Positions 8,559 to 16,313 of a stretch of 64,000 bases of DNA are shown in pieces. The position numbers and the translations under genes are program-made. Below the pieces are notes generated by a model, which ran no database searches, was not told where the DNA came from, and saw only the letters and a program-made list of their open reading frames with translations. The DNA is taken from the NCBI RefSeq assembly GCF_046156265.1, contig NZ_JAWDIR010000002.1, forward strand, positions 124,001 through 188,000, written 5' to 3'. Positions within the stretch are counted from its first letter, which is position 1; each line of letters begins with the position of its first letter. Source of the DNA: CAMDHY01 sp046156265. GTDB taxonomy: Bacteria > Pseudomonadota > Alphaproteobacteria > Rhizobiales > Segnochrobactraceae.

Positions 8559-10679
8559 CTACAAGGCGGGAGCAGCGTCCACTTCATTGCGGATGCGGCC
8601 TCGGTCGAGGTGAATGACGCGAGCGGAGGCGCGGATCGTGTCGGGACGGTGCGCCACGACGATCCGGGTGATGGCGAGGCCCGAGAGCGTCTCGTTCACC
8701 GTCTGCTCGCGCGCGACATCGAGGTGGCTCGTCGCTTCGTCGAGCAGCAGCAGACCCGGCCTCCGATAGAGCGCCCGGGCGAGCAGCACCCGCTGCTTCT
8801 GCCCGCCCGACAGGCTCGTGCCCATGTCGCCGATCAACGTGCCATAGCCCATCGGCATCGCCGCGATGTCGTCGTGCACCGCGGCCCTGCGGGCGCTGTC
8901 CTCGACTTTGTCGGCATCGGCGTCGGCGGCAAAGAAGGCGATGTTATCGGCGATCGAGCCGGCGAAGAGCACATCGTCCTGCATGACGACGCCGATCCGC
9001 GCCCGCCATGCCTCCGGGCCGATCCGCGCCAGGGAGACGCCGTCCACCAGGATCTGGCCGGAGGTCGGCTCGAGCAGCCCGCAGAGGAGCTTCAACAGGG
9101 TCGTCTTGCCGCAACCAGACGGGCCGGCAATGGCGACGGAGGCCCCCGCTTCGATGGTGAAGCTGACGTTCTCCAGCACGAAGGGCTCGTTCGGTCCGTA
9201 GCGGAAGGAGACTTCGCGCGCTTCGATCCCGATCGGCGTGGCTTTCCCCTCCCGCAGGACAGGATCCGACACCGGCTCCGGTGCGGTCAGAGCGATGTCG
9301 GCGAGACGCTCGGCATGCAGCCCGAGCATGCGCAGATCCACGACCGTGTCGATGAGACCGCTGGCACGGCGCAGGAACATGTCCATGTAGGCGAGGAAGG
9401 CGACGAGCAGCCCGACAGAAAAGACATTGTCGAGGACCATCCGGGCAGCGAGATAGACCACGAGAATGCCGAGCGTCCCGAGCAGCAGGGCGTTGGCCGT
9501 CTTGAACAGCAGCTTCAGCCGTTGCGTCGCCAGTTGCCGGTTGGTCGTCTCGACGAGGAGATTGAGCCAGTGCGCCCGCCGATCCCGCTGTCCATTGAAC
9601 AGCTTGACGGTCTTCATGCCGCGCACGGTCTCGAGGAAATGGCTGTCTCGCCGGGCCGCCCAGACGATCGCTTCGAAGGAAGCCTGCCGCAGCGGCGCGT
9701 AGAAGGCCCAGCGCAGCAGCCCATAGAGGACGGCCCCCGCCAGCGCGAGGGTCGCGAGCGCCGGGGCCAGCACGAACATCACGGCCACCGTCACGACGCA
9801 CATCAGCCCATCGAGCAGGGCGACCACCAGATCCGTGGTCAGGGCCTGCAGGATCGTGTCCTGGCTCTCGAAGCGTGACATCACGTCGGCGACGTGCCGG
9901 GTCTCGAAGTAGCGGGCCGGAAGCGCCACGAGATGGGTGAACAGGTTCTTGCGGGACTGCACCTTGATCGAGGCGCCGAGGGTCATCAGCATCCAGTCCC
10001 GCAAGAAGCCCACGCCGGTCCGCAGCATGAGCAGCAGACCGAAGGCGACGGCGAGCGTCAGCAACAGGTCCCGGTCGGCGGAGACGATCGCCTGATCCAC
10101 CGTCAGCGCGAGGAACATCGGCGCCAGAAGCGCCATGACCTCGAGCGCGAAGGCGAGCAGCAGCAGATGGCCGAGCGCGCGCCGCATCCCGATCACGCGG
10201 CCGAGGAGCGCGCGGATCCGGACGCGCGGCGGCGCCTCCGCCGCCTCGAAGCCGCCGGTGGGCGTCAGTTCCAGCGCCACGCCGGTGAAGTGCCGCGAGA
10301 CGTCGGCGAGCGAAAGCCGGCGCAGGCCCTCGGCGGGATCGTGGATCGTCACGCCGGACCGCCCGACCGACTTCAACACCACGAAGTGATTGAGGTCCCA
10401 GTGCAGCACGCACGGGGTCTGGAGCATGGCGAGTTCGTGCAGATCGAGCCGCAGCGGCCGCGACGCGAGGCCGAGCCGGTCGGCCACAGTGATCACGTCC
10501 TTCAGCGTCGCGCCCTTCAGCGAGAAGCCGTGGCGCCGGCGAAGCGCGCCGGGATCGGCATGGTGGCCGTGATAGCCGGCGATCATCGCGAGGCACGCAA
10601 GCCCGCACTCCGCCGCCTCGGCCTGCAGGATGACCGGCAGCCGCCGGCCCCAGCCGAACTGGAGCCCCTCCACGTTCAT
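8559..10679 (-). CDS. Peptidase-containing ABC transporter (PCAT, C39 peptidase)
   Basis: A 706-residue exporter predicted to cut a double-glycine-type leader and pump the peptide out. Residues 1-125 are a C39 peptidase with an intact catalytic set: Q19, C25 (QAEAAECGLACL), H98 (NHFVVL) and D114 (IHDPA). This separates it from RTX-type HlyB proteins, which lack the Cys. Six transmembrane helices follow (about 160-440). The nucleotide-binding domain has Walker A GPSGCGKTT, signature LSGGQKQR and Walker B LLLDEATSHLD. The ATG at 10679 overlaps the TGA of the HlyD gene (ATGA), giving tight coupling. It is the last gene of the peptide operon, and its natural substrate is the 54-residue precursor encoded at 13102-13266. 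Confidence 0.95.
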   Translation of the reverse strand: MNVEGLQFGWGRRLPVILQAEAAECGLACLAMIAGYHGHHADPGALRRRHGFSLKGATLKDVITVADRLGLASRPLRLDLHELAMLQTPCVLHWDLNHFVVLKSVGRSGVTIHDPAEGLRRLSLADVSRHFTGVALELTPTGGFEAAEAPPRVRIRALLGRVIGMRRALGHLLLLAFALEVMALLAPMFLALTVDQAIVSADRDLLLTLAVAFGLLLMLRTGVGFLRDWMLMTLGASIKVQSRKNLFTHLVALPARYFETRHVADVMSRFESQDTILQALTTDLVVALLDGLMCVVTVAVMFVLAPALATLALAGAVLYGLLRWAFYAPLRQASFEAIVWAARRDSHFLETVRGMKTVKLFNGQRDRRAHWLNLLVETTNRQLATQRLKLLFKTANALLLGTLGILVVYLAARMVLDNVFSVGLLVAFLAYMDMFLRRASGLIDTVVDLRMLGLHAERLADIALTAPEPVSDPVLREGKATPIGIEAREVSFRYGPNEPFVLENVSFTIEAGASVAIAGPSGCGKTTLLKLLCGLLEPTSGQILVDGVSLARIGPEAWRARIGVVMQDDVLFAGSIADNIAFFAADADADKVEDSARRAAVHDDIAAMPMGYGTLIGDMGTSLSGGQKQRVLLARALYRRPGLLLLDEATSHLDVAREQTVNETLSGLAITRIVVAHRPDTIRASARVIHLDRGRIRNEVDAAPAL

Positions 10680-11989
10680 GCGTCGCCCCGGCCGGTCAGC
10701 GAATAGAGGGGATCGAGGATCCACTCGTAGAGCCGCCGGGTCTCGATCAGCACATCCGCCTGCAACTGCATCCCGGGCTGCAGCGGCGCGATCTCGCCAT
10801 AGGCGCGCGCGGTCTGTGCGGCGAGCGTCACCGTGACCCGGTAGAGCGCGTCCGATGCCACCCGAGCGCCATCGGCGACGGCGGGGCGGTCCGGGCTCTC
10901 CGCCTGCGCCACCGGGGCGCGGGAGACCGAGGCGACGGTGCCCTCGTAGGCTCCGAATTTCTGATGGGGATAGGCCTCATAGCGCAGGAGCACACGCTGA
11001 CCGGCGCGCACGAAGCCGATGGCGCTGCTCGGACCATAGAGCTCCGCCTGCAGTCTGGTGCCGGCGGGAACGAGGGTCATCAGGGCGGAACCGGGCGGAA
11101 CCGTTCCCCCGACGGACGCGCGCAGCGCCGTGACCGTTCCCGCCTGCGGCGCGGTCACGACGAATTCGCGCTGCGCCTCCGCCTCTGCGATGTCCTGATC
11201 GACGGCAGCGATGGCACGGGCGATTTCCGCGCGCTTCTGATCCGCCAGCAGCGGCGCCTCCCGCAGCGACGCCTCGATCTCGCGGATGTCGCGCGCCAGC
11301 GCGTTGCGCTGCCGTGCCAGCTGCTGGAGGGCCAGTCCTTCGTCGAGGAGGTCCTTTTCGGCGTCGTAGAGGGCGGCTTCGGTCGTCAGTCCCCGGGCGC
11401 GCAGATCGCGGAGACGCGCGGCCATCGATTCGGCCAGCGCCTGCTGCGCGCGGATCAGCTCCGCCTCCGCCTCGACATCCAGGACCTCGCGGCGCAGGGC
11501 GGCGAGACGCGTCGCCTTGGCCTCGGCGTGGACCTGCACGAGGGCCTGATGGCGCTCGCGCTCGGCGACGAGGCTGTCGCGGCGTTCCCGCAGCGACCGA
11601 ACGACTTCTTCCTGGGTGGCCCCCAGTGCCTCGCTGCGGCGCTCGCCGGACAGCACCGCCAGACGGGTACCGGCGGCGACGTCCTGCCCCTCCCGCACGG
11701 GCAGCGCGGTCAGAGTGCCGCCCTGGGCGGCGACGATCTCGATGAGCCCGGTCTCCGGCACCAGGAACCCGCTGAGACGGGCCTTGCGGGTGTACTGACC
11801 GAAGGCGAGCAGACCGAGAATTCCCGCCACCAGCAGGGTGACGACGATCGTCTGCAGGGTGTGCGACAGCTTCGGCACGACGAGGACCGTGCCGAGCCAG
11901 CGGTCCTGTTGTTCGGCCACGGCTTCCGCCCGGAACAGCGGCGCCGGTGTCGTCTCGCTCCTGGCAGGAGCAGGGGCCCGAGCGTTCAC
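10676..11989 (-). CDS. HlyD-family periplasmic adaptor (membrane fusion protein)
   Basis: A 437-residue partner of the PCAT exporter. There is a short cytoplasmic N-terminus, one transmembrane helix (TIVVTLLVAGILGLLAFGQY, about 45-65), a lipoyl-like half-motif (GFLVPETGLIEIVAAQGG), a long coiled-coil hairpin (about 110-260, Glu/Arg/Ala/Leu-rich) and the second lipoyl half (FVVTAPQAGTVTALRASVGG). A beta-barrel and an HlyD-type C-terminus follow. It resembles the CvaA/MchE class of microcin adaptors and should bridge the inner-membrane transporter to an outer-membrane TolC-like channel, which is not encoded here. The GTG at 11989 lies in a GTGA overlap with the upstream gene, which fixes the start. 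The open frame continues upstream to 12925, but that part is a shadow. Confidence 0.93.
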   Translation of the reverse strand: MNARAPAPARSETTPAPLFRAEAVAEQQDRWLGTVLVVPKLSHTLQTIVVTLLVAGILGLLAFGQYTRKARLSGFLVPETGLIEIVAAQGGTLTALPVREGQDVAAGTRLAVLSGERRSEALGATQEEVVRSLRERRDSLVAERERHQALVQVHAEAKATRLAALRREVLDVEAEAELIRAQQALAESMAARLRDLRARGLTTEAALYDAEKDLLDEGLALQQLARQRNALARDIREIEASLREAPLLADQKRAEIARAIAAVDQDIAEAEAQREFVVTAPQAGTVTALRASVGGTVPPGSALMTLVPAGTRLQAELYGPSSAIGFVRAGQRVLLRYEAYPHQKFGAYEGTVASVSRAPVAQAESPDRPAVADGARVASDALYRVTVTLAAQTARAYGEIAPLQPGMQLQADVLIETRRLYEWILDPLYSLTGRGDA

Positions 11990-12990
11990 TCGTGATAGAC
12001 CGTGTAGTCCCGGACGGCGATCGTCACCTCGAGATAGCGCTCGGCGCGGCGGGACGGCAGGAACGTCCGGATACGTGGGTCGAAGAAGTCCTTGAGCACC
12101 GGTGGGCGCGCAGCGCGCAGGTAGAAGGCTGCATCCTCCGCCACCGCAGAGGCGGCCGTCAGCTCGAGTTCGTCTCGTCGGGTGACCGTCTGGATGATGC
12201 AGGGCGCATGGGTGAAGCCGGCCGCGCGCAGGGCGACGGCGCGATGATAGCCGTTGTGCAGCACCATTCGGTCGTCCGAGCGGATGACGCTGAGGAAGTT
12301 CGAACCGTAGCCGACCACCAGGGCGAGCACCGCACTGATCGGGCCGAACGGCTCGTAGTCCGCGAGTTGCTCGGGCCGCAGCTGCGCCGTCTCGTGGAAG
12401 CGCAGATCGTTGGAGTCGGACATGAACAGGAAGCGTTGCCCGTCGAGGCGGCGCATCCGCACCGGCGGATCCCGGCGCTCCGCCGGATGGCAGAACCGGA
12501 ACAGATCGGCCGGGCCGGGTCGCGGCGCCAGCCGTGCGGCGAGGGCGTCGACGAAGTGGCGCGCGACGCGCCGCTGCGACACCACGATCTTGTCCAGCTC
12601 GACCATGCCGAAGGTCGTGGGCATCTTGTCGAACGCCCGCCGGAACGGCGCGGTCCGCGACAGGTCGGCGGCGAGGGGGGCCATCGCGTCCGGAAGATCG
12701 AGACATTCGACGGCGTCGGCGATCCCGGCCTCGCTCTTCTCGAGGTCGGCGTAGACGTCGTTGGCGGCGCGCCAGCCATCGACGAGCGCGGCCGTCTCCA
12801 GATCGCCGCCGCCCACGACCGCCTTGCGGACATGGCTCAGATAGTCGGAGAGGCTCGGCTGGCCGAGCAGCCAGATCTCCTCCTCGACGCGCGGACCGTC
12901 GCAGGAGACCCGTCCGGCGCCCCACGCCGACCCGACGCCGCCGGCGGACGCCGTCGCTGTCGGGGCGCTGTGGATGTTTCCCTCAGGCAT
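11986..12990 (-). CDS. Unassigned 334-aa protein of the peptide operon with a ParB-like NGYHR motif
   Basis: I do not recognise this protein. It has no signal peptide and no transmembrane segment. About 40 residues of Ala/Gly/Ser-rich N-terminus precede a helical region (about 40-125) and then a mixed alpha/beta part. The segment VELDKIVVSQRRV (130-142) and later VLHNGYHRAVALRAAGF (243-259) resemble the opening strand and the DG-x-HR-x-x-A helix of ParB/sulfiredoxin-like domains, a fold that includes CTPases and serine kinases. This similarity is only by eye. The gene lies between the precursor and the exporter genes and overlaps the HlyD gene by four bases, so it is translated with them. It could be a maturation enzyme, a peptide-binding chaperone or an immunity factor. 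The start is not well fixed, because GAGG lies 13 bases upstream. Confidence 0.8.
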   Translation of the reverse strand: MPEGNIHSAPTATASAGGVGSAWGAGRVSCDGPRVEEEIWLLGQPSLSDYLSHVRKAVVGGGDLETAALVDGWRAANDVYADLEKSEAGIADAVECLDLPDAMAPLAADLSRTAPFRRAFDKMPTTFGMVELDKIVVSQRRVARHFVDALAARLAPRPGPADLFRFCHPAERRDPPVRMRRLDGQRFLFMSDSNDLRFHETAQLRPEQLADYEPFGPISAVLALVVGYGSNFLSVIRSDDRMVLHNGYHRAVALRAAGFTHAPCIIQTVTRRDELELTAASAVAEDAAFYLRAARPPVLKDFFDPRIRTFLPSRRAERYLEVTIAVRDYTVYHE

Positions 12991-13017
12991 GGGTCTGCAC
13001 GTCCCTCGATCACGCCT

Positions 13018-13087
13018 CGACCGTGCGCCCCGGTCATTCCCGAGAGGCGCACGGTCGGACGTCCCAGTCCGGCCGTTTCGCGGCCGG
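13018..13087 (-). terminator. Two hairpins between precursor and downstream genes (attenuator or mRNA-processing element)
   Basis: In transcript order, a 7-bp perfect stem (13069-13075 with 13081-13087, 5-base loop) is followed by a 12-bp perfect stem (13018-13029 with 13046-13057, 16-base loop), 15 bases or more after the precursor stop. Neither has a run of U. Such hairpins often let the small peptide gene be expressed far above the transporter genes that follow, by partial termination or 3'-end protection. That role is inferred from position. Confidence 0.5.
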
Positions 13088-13101
13088 CGCTGCCCCTGAA
13101 A

Positions 13102-13266
13102 TCAACTGCGGCTGACAGTCCGCGACACGCTGCGGCTGACCGAGCGCGACACGCTCCGGCTCGCGCCGCCGCGGCCCCGGCCCTTGCCCTTGCCCTTCTT
13201 CCGCTCGCGACCCGAGCCGCCGGCGCCGTAGACATGGGCGAGTTCTTCGACCTTCAGGTCCCGCAT
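13102..13266 (-). CDS. Secreted peptide precursor with GA/GG leader and SRSV repeat core (54 aa)
   Basis: The ATG at 13266 has a strong AGGAGGAG site 6 bases upstream. The leader MRDLKVEELAHVYGA fits the double-glycine consensus: L at -12, E and L at -8/-7, V at -4, G at -2 and A at -1. Two further glycines follow, so cleavage after GA (or after GAGG) by the C39 domain of the neighbouring exporter is expected. The core has a basic Gly/Lys/Arg block (GRERKKGKGKGRGRGG) and then the tetrapeptide repeat SRSVSRSVSRSVSRTVSRS to the stop. It has no Cys, no aromatic residue and only one acidic residue. The exporter pair downstream and the two-component system upstream support a regulated, exported peptide. 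Function could be antimicrobial (class II microcin-like), signalling or surface binding; no family is recognised. Confidence 0.85.
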   Translation of the reverse strand: MRDLKVEELAHVYGAGGSGRERKKGKGKGRGRGGASRSVSRSVSRSVSRTVSRS

Positions 13267-13315
13267 CTCGTCTCTCCTCCTGTTGCGGCCGCGCCCGCGG
13301 CCGGACATCGAACGC

Positions 13316-13385
13316 CTGACGAGGACTTGGCCCCTCATGCGTCTGACGGTGACAGGTAGAGGTCGTTTCTGACGGGTCTCTGACG
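13316..13385 (-). promoter_or_regulatory. CTGACG direct repeats, candidate operator for the adjacent OmpR-type regulator
   Basis: CTGACG occurs four times in the same orientation at 13316, 13343, 13369 and 13380. The last two form CTGACG-N5-CTGACG, an 11-bp repeat pitch like a PhoP/OmpR box. They lie 103-119 bases upstream of the precursor start and just after the histidine kinase gene. The other copies are 26-27 bp apart. Tandem hexamers one helical turn apart are the usual binding arrangement for OmpR-family dimers. Binding by the RR at 14776-15450 is inferred. Confidence 0.5.
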
Positions 13386-13399
13386 AGCTTCGCGCCCGG

Positions 13400-14779
13400 T
13401 CAGGCGGCGCGATAGGACAGGCGGAACTCGGCACCGCCACCGGGGGCATCGCTGGCCTCGATCCCCCCGCCGTGGGATCGCTGGATGCGCGCCACGATGG
13501 CCAGTCCGAGCCCGGCCCCGCCGCGCTCGGCGCGAGGCCCCCGCCAGAACGGCTTGAAGAGCGCTTCACTGTCGCCCGGCGGCAGACCCGGGCCGCGGTC
13601 GCGAACGCTGATCTGCGGTCCCGGCCCCACCGTCACCGAAACCAGCGCCGAACCGCCGTGGTAGATCGCGTTCTCGACGAGGTTGGTGAGCGCCAGCGCA
13701 ATGGCGTTCTTCGAGCCGTGCACGAGGCAGGGCGCCTCGTGCACGACGACCTCGATCTCGGTGCCGCGCCGCAGAGCGAACGGGGCGAGATCGGCGACCA
13801 CGCCCTCGGCGACTTCGCCGAGATCGGCCCGATCCGCCTCGTCCAGCTCGAGCCGGTCGGCGCCCGCCGACGACAGGAACTGCGTCACCGTGCGGGAAAG
13901 CGCGAGCACATCCGCACGAAGCTGGTCGGTCTGCGGACCGTCACGCAGCTCGTCGAGACGCGCGACGAGAACGGCCACCGGCGTGCGCAGGGCATGTGCG
14001 GCCTCGCCCGCCCGTCGCTGCTCGGCATCGAGCTCCGAGTTCAGGCGATCGAGACTGCGGCGGACCGCATCCATCAGATCCTCGATCTCCGTCGACCGTC
14101 CCTGGTCGGGGAAGGGTGGCAAGGGCTTTCCCGGGCGGATCGAGCGCGCCCAGCCGGCCGCCTCGGCGACCGGCGCGAGGACACGTCGCATCATCAGCCA
14201 GGTCCCGCCGATCAGCAGGATGGTGATCGGCGCGAGCGGCAGCAGCACATGGCCGCTGAACTCGTCCCAGATCTCCCACCGGATCAGGTTGGCGGGGTCG
14301 GAGCGCATCATGAACAGGATCGTCGCGCTGCTCGTGCCGCCGGCGGCCGCGTCGGCGCCGGTGCCGGCCACGATGGTGTGCGAGGCGATGACGGGCAGCG
14401 TATCGGACTTGTTCGGCCATGCGAGCCAGTCGGGCGCCAGCGCGACCCCCTTCAGGGCACCGTCGGGGAACAGGTCGACATTCGCGCCGGCGATCGGCCT
14501 GCCGCCCGCATCCACCACAACGAAGGCGTAGGCCTCCGGATGGCGCTCATAGATGTCGGACACCCGGGCATTCAGGTCGCCACCGCCCTCGGGATCGGCC
14601 TTCAGGGCGAGCTCGAGGCGTCCGAGTTCGTTGGTCGTGACGTCGCTGATCAGCGACGACCGGTCGGACGCATCGAAGAACGCGACGAAGGCGATGTTGG
14701 CGAGGATCACCGCTGCAGCAATGATGATCAGGCGCCGCCCGAGGATCGTCTTCAGGCTCTGCAGCTGTCTGGTTCTCAT
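13400..14779 (-). CDS. Sensor histidine kinase of the peptide locus
   Basis: A 459-residue inner-membrane kinase: transmembrane helix 1 (RLIIIAAAVILANIAFVAFF, about 12-33), a periplasmic domain of roughly 130 residues, transmembrane helix 2 (HVLLPLAPITILLIGGTWLM) and a HAMP-like linker. The H-box is AGEAAHALRTPVAVLVARLDEL, the N-box NLVENAIYHGG, and the G-boxes DRGPGLPPGD and RGGAGLGLAIV. It should autophosphorylate and transfer phosphate to the response regulator encoded just upstream. The ATG at 14779 overlaps that gene's TGA. The periplasmic domain resembles QseC/PmrB-type sensors but the signal is not evident. Sensing of a cationic peptide or envelope state is only a guess from context. 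Confidence 0.93.
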   Translation of the reverse strand: MRTRQLQSLKTILGRRLIIIAAAVILANIAFVAFFDASDRSSLISDVTTNELGRLELALKADPEGGGDLNARVSDIYERHPEAYAFVVVDAGGRPIAGANVDLFPDGALKGVALAPDWLAWPNKSDTLPVIASHTIVAGTGADAAAGGTSSATILFMMRSDPANLIRWEIWDEFSGHVLLPLAPITILLIGGTWLMMRRVLAPVAEAAGWARSIRPGKPLPPFPDQGRSTEIEDLMDAVRRSLDRLNSELDAEQRRAGEAAHALRTPVAVLVARLDELRDGPQTDQLRADVLALSRTVTQFLSSAGADRLELDEADRADLGEVAEGVVADLAPFALRRGTEIEVVVHEAPCLVHGSKNAIALALTNLVENAIYHGGSALVSVTVGPGPQISVRDRGPGLPPGDSEALFKPFWRGPRAERGGAGLGLAIVARIQRSHGGGIEASDAPGGGAEFRLSYRAA

Positions 14780-15450
14780 GGGTCGGAAGCATCCATGAGC
14801 ATCCACCCGACGCCGCGCACCGTCTGCAGGTCGACGCCGCTCTCCGTGCCGAGGGCGCGGCGGACCCGCGACACCGCGGCATCGATCGCATTCGGCGACA
14901 CCTCTTCATCGCGGTCGTAGATCGTCTCGAGCAGCAGTTGACGCGGCACCACCCTGTTCTTCCGCCGCATCAGGAGTTCGAGGACGCCGAGCTCCCGGCG
15001 GCTGAAGCCGAGCACCTCGGTGCCGCGGCGTGCCTCGCGGTGAACCGTGTCGAGCAGAAGATGCCCGGCCGTCAGGATGGCGCTGGTCCGGTTGCCCGGA
15101 CGACGCAGCACGGCGCGGCAGCGCGCGATCAGTTCCGGGATTTCGACCGGCTTGACGACATAGTCGTCGGCACCGCTGTTCAGGCCCTCGATCCGGTCGC
15201 CCAGCGCGCCGCGCGCCGTCAGCAGGATCACCGGCGTCGCATGTTTTTCGCGCAGGTCGGGGATCAGGTCGGTGCCGCTGCCGTCGGGCAGGCCGACGTC
15301 GAGCAGCGCCAGGTCGTACTCGGCCAGCGCCAGCGCCTCCCGCGCCTCGAGCAGCGTGCCGACCTGGTCGACGGCAAAGCCCGCACGACGCAGCGCCCCG
15401 CCGATCGCCTGCGCCAGGGCCTCATGGTCTTCGATGAACAGGACCCGCAT
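14776..15450 (-). CDS. OmpR/PhoB-family response regulator
   Basis: A 224-residue regulator with receiver residues E7/D8, the phosphoacceptor D51 (LALLDVGLPDG), T78 and K100 (YVVKPVE). The winged-helix DNA-binding domain has SRRELGVLELLMRRKNRVVP and the recognition region SPNAIDAAVSRVRRAL. It resembles QseB/PmrA-type regulators. It is the first gene of the cluster and is translationally coupled to the kinase. The CTGACG repeats ahead of the precursor gene are its most plausible target in the window. Confidence 0.94.
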   Translation of the reverse strand: MRVLFIEDHEALAQAIGGALRRAGFAVDQVGTLLEAREALALAEYDLALLDVGLPDGSGTDLIPDLREKHATPVILLTARGALGDRIEGLNSGADDYVVKPVEIPELIARCRAVLRRPGNRTSAILTAGHLLLDTVHREARRGTEVLGFSRRELGVLELLMRRKNRVVPRQLLLETIYDRDEEVSPNAIDAAVSRVRRALGTESGVDLQTVRGVGWMLMDASDP

Positions 15451-16313
15451 ACCGGATCCATCTAGTCAACGCCGCGCAGAATCTCAACGCGCGCCCCGGG
15501 CGTCTCTGTGGCTGCGTGCGTCGGCGACGGTGTCGCGGCACTCGGCTGGCCTGAAGAGTTCGACGATGCGGCCGACGGCGGCCCAGGAGGCGGCCAACGA
15601 TACCGGTGACGACAGTGGTGGTTCTCCAGAGCCCGTGGGGTGCGCCGAACCACAGGCGTTCGCCGCACCGGCAGCGCCCACCGCGAGGCGACGCGTTGGC
15701 CGGAGACCGCAGCCTGCCCCGGCGTTGACCCGGGGTGTCGACCAGCATCTGGCGGAGTTCCTCGAACGTCAGGTCCAGTGTCGCCCCAGCAGAGCCAGGA
15801 TCACATCCATGTGGACCTCGATCCGCCCGGAGCTGCGGTCCCGGCCGGCGAAAAGCGCCCGCACATCCTCTTGCTCGCGCGGCGTCCGGTTTGCCACATG
15901 CATGGCACCAGGCCGGCGCCGAGCCTGCGCACGCGGGGCCGAGGAAGCCGCGGCAGATCAGGGGAGGGTCAAATCCTTGGCATGGGAGAGGGCGAAAGTC
16001 TTTTCTCGCAGCACGATCAAAGGTCGAAGCACCGCAGACGGCCAGTTCGGCTTGAGCCCGCTCCACATCTTAAACGACGCGGCTGGCTCCCAGGCATTTC
16101 TCGAGCGCATGAGGATTGTTGCGGCCGCCTCAACACCGGACTCACGATGCCATCCCGGAGCAGTCTGCTTCGCGCCCAAAAGTGAGGTCTTCGCATCAGA
16201 CATTTCACTTGAGGTAGTACAGCTCGGACCCTACAATCCCTGTTATTGTACGGTTTGGCGTCCGGCCGGTCCGAACCTAACGGTAACTTTCACGCAGTAA
16301 GGTCTGAAACGAT
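15451..16313. other. 863-base stretch without a trusted gene; G+C falls sharply near its right end
   Basis: Several frames stay open on both strands but none has a convincing ribosome-binding site or domain. The best candidates are an 81-codon minus-strand frame (15958-16203, MSDAKTSLLGAKQTAPGWHR...) and a segment reading LDLTFEELRQMLVDTPG near 15740-15790 that soon loses coherence. Composition drops from G+C-rich to A+T-richer between about 15950 and 16300. This marks the border of the glycan region and could hold decayed gene fragments. The response regulator promoter must lie in its left part. Confidence 0.4.

Noticed and set aside
8559..10679. The PCAT exporter as the secretion system for the RTX protein at 23.7 kb
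   Set aside because: RTX exporters carry a Cys-less C39-like domain; this one has the full catalytic set and is operonic with a leader peptide gene.
15422..16300. Candidate genes in the gap after the response regulator (342- and 214-codon frames, an 81-codon frame)
   Set aside because: Overlapping frames on both strands, no ribosome sites, no recognisable domain; kept only as a described gap.
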